Below are positions 1 through 6,621 of a stretch of 14,088 nt of DNA, one piece after another. The notes under the pieces were generated by a model, which saw nothing but the letters and a program-made list of their open reading frames with translations, did no database searches and had not been told where the DNA came from. The stretch is from the NCBI GenBank assembly GCA_031368465.1, contig JANMNT010000373.1, positions 1 through 14,088 of the forward strand, read 5' to 3'. The DNA is from UKL13-2 sp031368465 (GTDB lineage Bacteria > Pseudomonadota > Gammaproteobacteria > Burkholderiales > Usitatibacteraceae). The position numbers and the translations under genes are program-made. How positions within the stretch are numbered: the stretch's first letter is position 1; each line of letters starts with the position of its first letter.

Positions 1-410
1 TCGACGTACTCCATGGCCAGCATCAGATTTTCGGCAACAGAAAGTGTCGGCAACAATTGGAAAAACTGGAATACCACGCCGATATTTGCGCCGCGCCATT
101 TTGCCAGCGCGTTTTCGTTCATCGATGCGAGCAACGCGCCATCGATACATACCGCGCCGGCACTGGCACGATCCAATCCGGCAATCAGGTTGAGCAGTGT
201 TGACTTGCCCGAGCCGGATCGACCCAATATGGCAACATACTCGCCACGCTGGATCTCAAGACTCACACCACGCAGCGCATGAAACGGCCGTCCACTGGGC
301 AATGCATAGGATTTTTCAACGGCGTCGAGAGAAATGATGGCATCGCTTGTACGCGGCGATGACAAGATCCGCATCGCCATCGGACGATCTACCAATGCTG
401 TATTTCCCAT
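1..410 (-). CDS. ABC transporter ATP-binding protein, LolD/MacB type (N-terminal part, cut by window edge)
   Basis: This is the nucleotide-binding subunit of an ABC transporter, which hydrolyses ATP at the inner membrane. The visible 136 residues contain a Walker A motif, GRSGSGKST, at about 63-71, and a Q-loop, VFQFFQLLPTLS, at about 113-124 with the conserved Gln at 115. This wording is typical of the LolD/MacB/FtsE group, whose partners are FtsX-like permeases. The signature motif, Walker B and the end of the gene lie beyond the left edge. The ATG at 410 follows the TAG of the upstream gene by 2 nt, so the two are probably co-transcribed and perhaps translationally coupled. The ABC core begins only near residue 26 (IISLDAVEKSY), so Met11 or Met13 are alternative starts. 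The transported substrate cannot be told from the sequence. Confidence 0.93.
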   Translation of the reverse strand, partial: MGNTALVDRPMAMRILSSPRTSDAIISLDAVEKSYALPSGRPFHALRGVSLEIQRGEYVAILGRSGSGKSTLLNLIAGLDRASAGAVCIDGALLASMNENALAKWRGANIGVVFQFFQLLPTLSVAENLMLAMEYV

Positions 411-412
411 GG

Positions 413-952
413 CTAGCCCGCCATTGTTTGCACTTTGAGCGCAAACAGATCCGACCACAACAAGCGACCATCAGCATCAAATCTTAATAGTTTGGTCTTG
501 ACGTTATCAGCACCAAAACGCATCTCAACTTTCGCGCTGCGCACATCGCCGGTTCGATCAATCGATTTCACAACGATATCGGTCGGCCCCGGCAATTGCT
601 CAATGGCTTGCGCAAAAACAGCGCTGGCCTGTTTGCCTGACGGAAGATTGTCAACGCTGTACTTGGATGACAGTCGCGTCAATAGGGGTTTTGCCTCACG
701 CGCCATCAGTGCATCGGCGAACCCACGGAGAAACGACTCGATCTGGGCATCGACGGCAACGCCGGCTGCCGTGCTGACGGTGGCGACACGTTTTGGCGGC
801 AGCGCCTTGGGCTGCGGCGGCGCCTCGCCATGAAAAAAACTTCTGAGGTCGGCAAGTCTGATTGGTTGCGACCGATCGGTGCGATCAAAATCCGGCACAT
901 ACGCTGCCGCCACCATCATTATCGACATCATTACCAGCGTCATGCTTTGCAT
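413..952 (-). CDS. Small exported or membrane-anchored protein of unknown function, upstream of ABC ATPase
   Basis: The product is 179 aa. A Met-rich hydrophobic N-terminus (about residues 1-18, ending AAAY) looks like a signal peptide or anchor. It is followed by a charged, proline-rich stretch and then a folded domain at about 65-178. The domain pattern, two helices (FLRGFADALMAREAKPLL) followed by strands ending RFDADGRLLWSDLF, resembles small NTF2-like or SnoaL-like cone folds, but that is a weak guess and no family is firmly recognised. The start is well supported: AGGAGG at 958-963 lies 5 nt from the ATG. The ATPase start follows 2 nt after the stop, so the protein is probably a periplasmic or membrane accessory of that transporter. 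It may be read from the divergent control region shared with the DUF2975 gene. Confidence 0.85.
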   Translation of the reverse strand: MQSMTLVMMSIMMVAAAYVPDFDRTDRSQPIRLADLRSFFHGEAPPQPKALPPKRVATVSTAAGVAVDAQIESFLRGFADALMAREAKPLLTRLSSKYSVDNLPSGKQASAVFAQAIEQLPGPTDIVVKSIDRTGDVRSAKVEMRFGADNVKTKLLRFDADGRLLWSDLFALKVQTMAG

Positions 953-1059
953 TATTGCCTCCTAGAAAAGATGGTCAAACGTCCCGCGTTGTGCAACTTG
1001 GTTGACAAAAAAGCGGCCAAAAACGCTTGTTCCGGAGATGCTGAAACAGGCGTATGATG

Positions 1060-1106
1060 TTCGTATTATATATATTTCTTATTGTTTTACAATCATTTTA
1101 TACGAA
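1060..1106. promoter_or_regulatory. AT-rich control region with separated inverted repeat upstream of the DUF2975/HTH operon
   Basis: The space between the divergent genes (953-1112) ends in a very AT-rich stretch just before the DUF2975 start. It is flanked by a 7-bp inverted repeat, TTCGTAT at 1060-1066 and ATACGAA at 1100-1106. A further CGTAT at 1051-1055 repeats the left half-site. The TATTATATATA run at 1065-1075 could supply a -10 element, but no convincing -35/-10 pair at normal spacing was found. Because the operon encodes its own HTH regulator, autoregulation through these sites is a reasonable inference. Confidence 0.3.
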
Positions 1107-1112
1107 ATAACG

Positions 1113-1673
1113 ATGACTACAGAAAATCAATCCTCAATTCAACGCATGTGCCGATGGCTGCGGTTGGCAAGCGCCCTGTTTATCTTCAGCGTTCTGGCGA
1201 TCTACCTGTTTAGCTGGCTGCTACCAGAGATATCCGGGGGTAGCCATATACACGTGATGCGGCTGCACCTGGCAGGTGTGTCTTCCGATGTCATGGCCAA
1301 ACTGACCACGGCACAGCGGTTGCAATTGAGTGCGATCAGCCTACCTTACCTAATCGTACTGGTCTGGGCATTTGTGCGGCTAGACAAACTGCTGCAGAGT
1401 TTTGCGCGCAACGAGTTTTTTACCCGTCAGGCAATCGGTCATTTGCGCGCGTTTTCGGGACTGTTGCTGCTGGCAAAACTGCTTGCGCTTGCCACCATGC
1501 ATGTGCGTGCCGGCATGGCCATACATTTGCTCGGCCATACCGGTAATCGGATGACACTCAACCTGTCCAACGACGATTTGGCGGTGATCCTGATGTGCGG
1601 CCTGTTTTTTCTGGTGGCGCGCATGATGGAAGAAGGACGCCGGCTCGCCGAAGAAAATCGGGAGTTCATCTAG
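1113..1673 (+). CDS. DUF2975 family membrane protein
   Basis: This 186-aa integral membrane protein has four probable transmembrane segments at about 17-37, 73-90, 111-130 and 156-171. It ends in a charged tail, EEGRRLAEENREFI, typical of the DUF2975 family. Members are commonly encoded next to a short YozG-type HTH regulator, exactly as here, and the biochemical role of the pair is not established. The ATG at 1113 was chosen because the region upstream in the same frame is non-coding promoter-like DNA and the protein from this Met begins just ahead of the first membrane segment. The ribosome binding site is weak. The stop codon overlaps the start of the next gene by one base (TAGTG). A role in sensing or sequestering the partner regulator at the membrane is only inference. 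Confidence 0.88.
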   Translation: MTTENQSSIQRMCRWLRLASALFIFSVLAIYLFSWLLPEISGGSHIHVMRLHLAGVSSDVMAKLTTAQRLQLSAISLPYLIVLVWAFVRLDKLLQSFARNEFFTRQAIGHLRAFSGLLLLAKLLALATMHVRAGMAIHLLGHTGNRMTLNLSNDDLAVILMCGLFFLVARMMEEGRRLAEENREFI

Positions 1674-1915
1674 TGGCCATTATTGTCAATCTTGACGTGA
1701 TCCTCGCCCAGCGCAAGATGAAATCAAAAGAGCTTGCCGCGGTCATCGACATCACCGAGCAAAACTTGTCCCTGCTTAAATCCGGCAAGGTCAAAGGGAT
1801 TCGTTTTTCGACGCTTGACGCGATTTGCACGGCGTTGAATTGTCAGCCGGGAGATTTACTTGAGTACCGCGATGATCCCGCTGCTGCTGACACAAACGAA
1901 CGCGCAGACGACTAA
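1673..1915 (+). CDS. YozG-like Cro/CI-type helix-turn-helix transcriptional regulator
   Basis: This is an 80-aa DNA-binding protein. The helix-turn-helix covers about residues 8-60: a helix around LAQRKMKSKELAAVI, a recognition helix around TEQNLSLLKSGK, then IRFSTLDAICTALNCQPGDLLEY, which is the standard ending of this small regulator family. A short acidic tail follows. The GTG start at 1673 shares its G with the TAG stop of the DUF2975 gene and is preceded by GGGAG at 1660-1664, so translational coupling is likely. Starts further upstream would add residues that do not resemble the family. It probably controls its own operon and possibly the divergent operon on the other side of the AT-rich region. 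Its targets and signal are unknown. Confidence 0.92.
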   Translation: MAIIVNLDVILAQRKMKSKELAAVIDITEQNLSLLKSGKVKGIRFSTLDAICTALNCQPGDLLEYRDDPAAADTNERADD

Positions 1916-2141
1916 CGAATTTTTCCCCGGCACGTTTGTCCACACCGCCATTTTGTCCAATAGGACTGAATGTTTGACTTTCCAAATGTTGGCAAGACGA
2001 TGATCAATCACAACCGGGTAGCGCGGATACCCATGCAGGCGCCCGATCAAATATCACCGGGCGTCACCCGCAGTCACAAATCGTTGCCAAACGGCCGGAT
2101 AGGCCGTGTTATCGTCACGGCAACTTTTGATTAGGATATCC

Positions 2142-2729
2142 ATGAAAAAATACTTCCGCCTAATGTTTGTTGTGATGGCACTGCCGGTTTTCGTTTTTGC
2201 CAACGAACGTGCCATCAATGAGAAGATTGTTGTCAACGCCGGCGTTGATGATGTTTGGAAGGCTTGGACAACCACGGAAGGGATCAAGTCATTTTTTGCG
2301 CCGGACGCGAAGGTCGAACTTCGGGTTGACGGCCCGTTTCAGATCTACATCAATCCGTATGCACCAGCGGGGGAGAAAGGTGCTGACGACATGATTTTTC
2401 TTGCGATTCAAGACAAAAAAATGATTTCGTTCACATGGAACGCGCCACCCGGACTGCCCGAGGCCCGCAAACAACGAACAGTCGTCATTGTGCGATTCAT
2501 ACCCCGCGGCGAGATGCTGACTGAGGTAACCCTGCACCATGTTGGCTGGGGCGAAGGCGGTGCCGGCAATGAGTGGGACAAAGCGTACGGGTATTTCGCA
2601 AAGTCATGGCCGAATGTTCTAAAAAATCTAAAGAAACGATTTGACGACGGCCCCATCGACTGGAAGTCATGGCTGGACATGTTGAAACCCCAGGTGCGCC
2701 CCGCTGCCACGAAGCCGGATCAAAAATAG
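2142..2729 (+). CDS. Exported SRPBCC/AHSA1-like (START-fold) protein
   Basis: The product is 195 aa. A signal peptide at about 1-20 (MKKYFRLMFVVMALPVFVFA) should be cleaved before NERA. The mature part is a helix-grip domain with the usual AHSA1/SRPBCC landmarks: VDDVWKAWTTTEGIKSFFAP at about 33-52, VDGPFQIY at about 61-68, a strand around MISFTWNAPP, TEVTLHHVGWGEG at about 129-141 and a long C-terminal helix. This fold makes a deep hydrophobic cavity that binds small lipophilic ligands. Most family members are cytoplasmic, so the signal peptide is notable. AGGA at 2133-2136 lies 5 nt before the ATG, supporting this start. The gene stands alone between two gene-poor stretches, and its ligand is unknown. 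Confidence 0.9.
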   Translation: MKKYFRLMFVVMALPVFVFANERAINEKIVVNAGVDDVWKAWTTTEGIKSFFAPDAKVELRVDGPFQIYINPYAPAGEKGADDMIFLAIQDKKMISFTWNAPPGLPEARKQRTVVIVRFIPRGEMLTEVTLHHVGWGEGGAGNEWDKAYGYFAKSWPNVLKNLKKRFDDGPIDWKSWLDMLKPQVRPAATKPDQK

Positions 2730-3025
2730 CGCCTGACCAATACGTGATGTGTGGCTTGTTGCCGCCCTGGTGACAACAACAGTCGTTGGCACGATTGGCA
2801 CCATCCTGCCACCCGACGGCATGACGGGAGGTTTGCTACCACGTCCGGGTAGCCAACTTGGTTGTCCCAAAAAAACACACGGTCAAATTTCCGGCGCTAT
2901 TGCTGGCGCGAGCTGTTTCTGGTGTTGCGCAATGACCGCATCCGCGCGCAATCTCAGATGTTGTATTCACACAACGAAATGGCGATTTCAAACGCCTTTA
3001 CTTTGTGCCGATTCGTTGCGGGTGT

Positions 3026-3041
3026 GACAAATCGACAAATC
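3026..3041. repeat. Tandem octamer GACAAATC x2
   Basis: GACAAATC occurs twice without a gap, about 205 bp before the receptor start. Directly repeated half-sites of this size and spacing are a common arrangement for regulator binding, but no known operator is recognised here. Confidence 0.4.
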
Positions 3042-3156
3042 AATCAGATTGGCAATCCATCTAATGTGATCAATTCACACACCCCATTTGCGAAACGAAC
3101 AGACGCAGTCCAACTCGTGATATTTCACGAACGATTGTCGCACTCAGATTCTGTCT

Positions 3157-3172
3157 CGCATCGCATGATGCG
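3157..3172. repeat. Perfect inverted repeat CGCATC-GCAT-GATGCG
   Basis: Six-base arms flank a 4-nt loop, 75 bp before the receptor ATG. It could be an operator or a small mRNA hairpin. There is no T-run after it, so it is not a standard terminator. Confidence 0.35.
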
Positions 3173-3189
3173 CCTTGTCAATAAATCAA

Positions 3190-3218
3190 CTGACGCTGTC
3201 GGCAATTGCCTGCGTCAG
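3190..3218 (+). promoter_or_regulatory. Nested stem-loop in the receptor 5' leader
   Basis: CTGACGC (3190-3196) pairs perfectly with GCGTCAG (3212-3218). Inside them lies a 10-bp palindrome, GGCAATTGCC (3201-3210). In RNA this gives a 7-bp outer stem and an inner GGC/GCC stem, ending 17 nt before the ribosome binding site. It has no following T-run, so a role in translation control, mRNA stability or protein binding fits better than termination. Confidence 0.45.
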
Positions 3219-3246
3219 CAAATTCCTACTTCGACGAGGAGATTTC

Positions 3247-5871
3247 ATGCAAAGAAAAAAAATAGCAGTTGCCATCACCACAATCATCGGCTCGGGAATG
3301 CTTGCCCCGGCGTCATTTTCCCAAACACCGGCGAATCCCGCCACACCGCAGGCGGCCACGGTCGAAAAATCAGTACCTGTCGATCAAATCCTCGTTACCG
3401 GTTCACGGGTTGCAAAACAGGACCTTGATTCGAATAGTCCGATTCTGACAATCACCTCGGAAGAGCTGCGTCGGCACCAAGACATCACCTTGGAAACCTT
3501 CCTCAATACGCTGCCGCAAGTAAACCCGGCAGCCACCACGACCTCCAACAATCCGTCCAGCGCATCAGGGCGTACTCCGAATGCCGGGCAGGCAAATATT
3601 GATCTTCGCGGACTTGGGCCAAATAGAAATCTGGTACTGATTGACGGTCGCCGCGCCATGGTTTCTTCTGATACCCAAACTGTCGACCTCAACACCATCC
3701 CGCTTGCGTTGGTTGAGAGCATTGAAATCATCACTGGTGGCGCTGGCGCCGTATATGGCGCCGATGCTGTCGCCGGCGTCGTCAATATCAAGCTCAAGCG
3801 CCGCTTTGACGGCGTCGATGTGCGATTGGGCTGGTCCGATAGCGAGCAGTTTCGCGATGCAAAAGAAATCAACGCCACCGTTGTAATGGGCGGCAACTTC
3901 GCCGGCGACAAGGGCAACGCCGTGATGGCCTTTGAGTATTCAGACCGTACCAAAGCGATCAAAAATCAGCGTTCATTTGCTGCAGTGGCAACGGCAACCA
4001 CATCCTTCTTCCCGGAAGGCACATATCGCCCGTCTGGCGCAAACCTGCCTTCGCAGGCGGCTGTTGACGCACTTTTCGGACGCCAGGCGTACAGCGGCGC
4101 CCCTGCAGGTAGCGTACCCAATAATTCCGCGTTGAGCTTTAACGCCGATGGCTCGCTGTTTTATCCTGGCATATTTAACAGCCCGCGAGATGTCATCAAT
4201 TTCCGCTATCCGGTTGACTCAGGGGTTAATACCCGTCTATACCCCGATGTCTACGTCTACAATTTTGACGCTGTGAATATTCTTGTTGCGCCGCAGGAAC
4301 GAAAGTCGGTAATGGGCAAAGCCAACTACGCCTTCAGCAACGGCATCGAGGCGTCCTCATCTTTCTCAAACACTGTCTATACGTCATTAACCGCGCTTGC
4401 GCCGACGCCTGTATCAACGGTTACAGTGGCGTCACCGCAAAGCGCCACTGCCCAACAGGCGTCGAGCGCGTTGATCACGCCGGGGCAAAACGTCGGTACC
4501 CAGTTGATCGTTCCGACCACCAATCCGTTCATTCCAGCTGACCTGCGTGTACTTCTCAACTCGCGTACCGGCGACGACGCACGGATTCTTGGCGCAGGCG
4601 CCACAGAGCCGTTCCTGATGCGCTGGCGGGTGTTGGGTACCGGTCTTCGCAATGCAAATTACGAAAACAACGTTACACAATACGCCGGCGGCTTGAAAGG
4701 AAATCTGCCATTTGACACCTGGCGATGGGATGCACATGTCTCCGAGGGGCGCACCAAGATTACCAATTCGCAGACCGGAAACATCGACACCAATCGGCTG
4801 CTCGCGACGCTCGCTGCAGCCGATGGCGGTGCATCATTGTGTCAGGGCGGCGTCAACCCATTTGGCCGGCAGCCACTCTCCGCAGCATGCCAAAATTTCC
4901 TTGGGGTGCAGAGTTCACTCACCACTGAGTTCACCCAGACAATTGGGCAGGCCTTCGTAACAGGTGATGTCGGAAAGACCGCGGCCGGCACGATATCGGC
5001 GGTGTTTGGTGCGGAGTTCCGCAATTTCAAGTACATCTTTGACCCGGGCTCTGCATCCGGCCCGACGTCCGGATTTACCAACCAAACCCCGTCGGCCGGT
5101 CGTAATAGTTTTAAGGATCTCTTTGCAGAGCTGTCGGTTCCGCTGTTACGTGACGCGCCGATGGTGAAGTCTCTTGAACTCCACTTTGCGGCGCGCTCGT
5201 CAGAAAGTGAGGCTCGCGACAATATCCTTGGCACCGACACGCCAAAGACCCGCAGCGGGTCGTGGTCCGCAGACTTCAGTTGGGAGACCAGTGACTCAAT
5301 GCGTATACGCGGCTCGGCCCAGAAGTCGGTTAGAGCGCCGAATTTTGGTGAGCTATTTGGCAGTACGTCGAGTGCACCACAAATTTTCGACCCCTGTTCG
5401 GTCACCAGCGTTGGCCGTACAACCGGTGCCAATGCCGCGCGGCTTGCAACCCTTTGCCGCGACGCGGGTCAGGCCGGTGGATTGGGCGGCGCGGTGTCCA
5501 CCTATGTGCAGACGCCCGGAACACAGGCGGCAACCACCTTCACCGGCAACACCAACCTGAAGCCGGAGACTGGCGAGAGTTACACACTGGGCTTTGTCTG
5601 GGTTCCCAAGTTGCCGGGCATGTGGAACGGCTTGCGCGGCTCGCTGGACTATTACTCGATCCAAATTACTGACCCCATTCAGGTCGCCGATTCGAACGAG
5701 TACATTGCTGATTGCTACAACTACTACGGCAAAAATCCCAACTACAATGCGGCCTATACGAGTTGTGCCCAGCTGTTTCGTGCCAACGACATTTTGGGTG
5801 TCAACGACCTGACCACCAAGTGGCAACTTCCCAACCGCCAACGGCGGCACGTTCAAGACTCAGGGACTTGA
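3247..5871 (+). CDS. TonB-dependent outer-membrane receptor, N-terminal 857 residues plus frameshifted tail
   Basis: This is an outer-membrane gated channel that imports a ligand with TonB energy. A signal peptide (about 1-26, ending ASFSQ) is followed by a TonB-box-like segment, VDQILVTGSRV (45-55). The plug domain is at about 60-185 with its hallmarks LRGLGPNRNLVLIDGRR (120-136) and IEIITGGAGAVYGADAVAGV (159-178), and then most of the 22-strand barrel. Paired cysteines C532/C548, C717/C737 and C823/C840 probably bridge outer loops. Translation leaves the true frame at codon 858 (AAG, 5818-5820) and stops after 17 unrelated residues. The barrel resumes in the next frame. Removing one A of the AA at 5818-5819 restores a 1036-aa receptor ending in Phe. 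It may be a recent pseudogene or a sequencing error. GAGGAG at 3236-3241 supports the ATG at 3247. The ligand is unknown. Confidence 0.93.
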   Translation: MQRKKIAVAITTIIGSGMLAPASFSQTPANPATPQAATVEKSVPVDQILVTGSRVAKQDLDSNSPILTITSEELRRHQDITLETFLNTLPQVNPAATTTSNNPSSASGRTPNAGQANIDLRGLGPNRNLVLIDGRRAMVSSDTQTVDLNTIPLALVESIEIITGGAGAVYGADAVAGVVNIKLKRRFDGVDVRLGWSDSEQFRDAKEINATVVMGGNFAGDKGNAVMAFEYSDRTKAIKNQRSFAAVATATTSFFPEGTYRPSGANLPSQAAVDALFGRQAYSGAPAGSVPNNSALSFNADGSLFYPGIFNSPRDVINFRYPVDSGVNTRLYPDVYVYNFDAVNILVAPQERKSVMGKANYAFSNGIEASSSFSNTVYTSLTALAPTPVSTVTVASPQSATAQQASSALITPGQNVGTQLIVPTTNPFIPADLRVLLNSRTGDDARILGAGATEPFLMRWRVLGTGLRNANYENNVTQYAGGLKGNLPFDTWRWDAHVSEGRTKITNSQTGNIDTNRLLATLAAADGGASLCQGGVNPFGRQPLSAACQNFLGVQSSLTTEFTQTIGQAFVTGDVGKTAAGTISAVFGAEFRNFKYIFDPGSASGPTSGFTNQTPSAGRNSFKDLFAELSVPLLRDAPMVKSLELHFAARSSESEARDNILGTDTPKTRSGSWSADFSWETSDSMRIRGSAQKSVRAPNFGELFGSTSSAPQIFDPCSVTSVGRTTGANAARLATLCRDAGQAGGLGGAVSTYVQTPGTQAATTFTGNTNLKPETGESYTLGFVWVPKLPGMWNGLRGSLDYYSIQITDPIQVADSNEYIADCYNYYGKNPNYNAAYTSCAQLFRANDILGVNDLTTKWQLPNRQRRHVQDSGT

Positions 5872-6358
5872 CCTTTCGTTGGGCTGGGGAAACAAGGTTG
5901 GACCCGGCAAGCTCGATCTGCAGTTGCAAATGAATTACCTGCTGTCATACAAAAACAGAACACTAAACAATTTCCCGACCAACGAATTTGTCGGAACGCT
6001 GCCCTACTTCGGGGTAGCCTTGGGCCAGGCATTTCCGCGCATCAAGGGAAATGTCACGGGTCGCTATACATGGGGTGATTTCTCATTTGATGCCCGCTGG
6101 CGTTATATTGATGCGATGAAAAATCGCATGGCTGTGATCTTTCCTGGCGAAAATTTCACCGGGGTGCCGGCAGTGACCTATTTGGATCTTGGTGCCGGGT
6201 ACCGATTCGGGAAATACATTACTCTGCGGGTCGGCATTTCCAACGTGCTCGACAAGAAGCCACCTACCTACTCACCAAACGTTCAATCAGGCACAGACCC
6301 CTCAACATATGACGTCGTGGGTCGCCGTCTGATGGCCCAACTCGCACTGAAATTCTAA
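5819..6358 (+). CDS. C-terminal barrel of the same TonB-dependent receptor, in a shifted frame
   Basis: This is the remainder of the receptor, read in the frame one base later than the upstream part. Read from 5819 it begins SGNFPTANGGTFKTQGLDLS, a normal late-barrel strand of this family. It continues through GRYTWGDFSFDARWRYID and ITLRVGISNVLDKKPPTYSP, the usual penultimate barrel strands, and ends MAQLALKF, with the terminal Phe that outer-membrane barrels need for assembly. It has no credible start of its own: 5879 is TTG inside the barrel, and the first ATG in frame (5930) has no ribosome binding site. It should therefore be treated as one gene with 3247-5871. If the frameshift is real, this part is untranslated and the receptor would not fold. 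Confidence 0.9.
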   Translation, partial: SGNFPTANGGTFKTQGLDLSLGWGNKVGPGKLDLQLQMNYLLSYKNRTLNNFPTNEFVGTLPYFGVALGQAFPRIKGNVTGRYTWGDFSFDARWRYIDAMKNRMAVIFPGENFTGVPAVTYLDLGAGYRFGKYITLRVGISNVLDKKPPTYSPNVQSGTDPSTYDVVGRRLMAQLALKF

Positions 6359-6376
6359 ACCGTTGTCGTGCGAGGC

Positions 6377-6410
6377 GCGGTGGGTCGGTGTATCGGCCCA
6401 CCGCTTTTTA
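6377..6410 (+). terminator. Rho-independent terminator after the receptor gene
   Basis: GCGGTGGG (6377-6384) pairs perfectly with CCCACCGC (6397-6404) around a 12-nt loop and is followed at once by TTTTTATTT. It lies 18 nt after the receptor stop codon. Confidence 0.88.
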
Positions 6411-6558
6411 TTTGGACATGTATTTTCAGATACTCGGATTCCAACGGATTTTTTGGGGGTGTGCTGCGTGTCATTCGCACCAAACCCATTGCAGCGGCTC
6501 ACATCCCCATGCAGCGAGAACAAATGTGAAATGAGCGAACGAAAGGAATCAAAAGACT

Positions 6559-6577
6559 GCTGATGTCAAGAATCAGC
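6559..6577 (-). terminator. Possible terminator of the DUF4287/DUF5655 gene
   Basis: On the minus strand, GCTGAT and ATCAGC form a 6-bp stem with a 7-nt loop, followed by the T-rich stretch AGTCTTTTGATTCCTTT. It lies about 45 nt after that gene's stop. The stem is AT-containing and the T-run imperfect, so this is tentative. Confidence 0.35.
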
Positions 6578-6599
6578 CTACTTGCAATCTCACTGTTTA

Positions 6600-6621
6600 C
6601 GACGGCGCGAGGCGACGGCGC
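6600..6621. repeat. 9-bp direct repeat CGACGGCGC with 4-bp spacer
   Basis: The two copies (6600-6608 and 6613-6621) are identical. The second copy ends on the first base of the stop codon of the minus-strand gene. It is too short to prove anything, but it marks a possible rearrangement point. Confidence 0.4.

Larger units (their letters stand above)
2730..3246 (+). promoter_or_regulatory. Gene-free leader upstream of the TonB-dependent receptor
   Basis: No convincing gene was seen in this stretch, and the open frames that cross it have no ribosome binding site or recognisable domain. It holds a 6-bp inverted repeat (GCTACC at 2835-2840, GGTAGC at 2848-2853), a tandem octamer (3026-3041), a TGTGA-N5-TCACA pair (3065-3079), a hairpin (3157-3172) and a nested hairpin (3190-3218). 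A strong ribosome binding site, GAGGAG at 3236-3241, lies 5 nt before the receptor ATG. No cobalamin-riboswitch box was recognised. No clear sigma70 promoter could be fixed by eye. Confidence 0.5.

Noticed and set aside
994..1004. CAACTTGGTTG, repeated at 2854-2864, each followed by an A-run
   Set aside because: An 11-base match between two places is expected by chance in a window of this size, and no third copy was found.
3065..3079. Canonical CRP site
   Set aside because: The arms TGTGA and TCACA are right but the spacer is 5 bp instead of 6, so it is reported only as a CRP-like pair.
2730..3246. Possible cobalamin or other riboswitch before the receptor
   Set aside because: The leader is long enough, but no B12 box or other conserved riboswitch core was recognised.
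2862..3428. Plus-strand open frame of 188 codons crossing the receptor leader
   Set aside because: It overlaps the receptor start in another frame, has no ribosome binding site and no family resemblance. The leader hairpins explain the DNA better.
3384..3962. Long open frame (192 codons) on the minus strand inside the receptor
   Set aside because: It lies wholly antisense to the well-supported plug domain, has no ribosome binding site and no recognisable domain.
4842..5432. Minus-strand open frame of 196 codons inside the receptor
   Set aside because: It is an antisense shadow of the barrel sequence, and the sense frame carries clear family motifs.
5879..6358. Independent small gene starting at TTG 5879 after the receptor
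   Set aside because: The sequence is the continuous end of the receptor barrel, and no ribosome binding site precedes the TTG.
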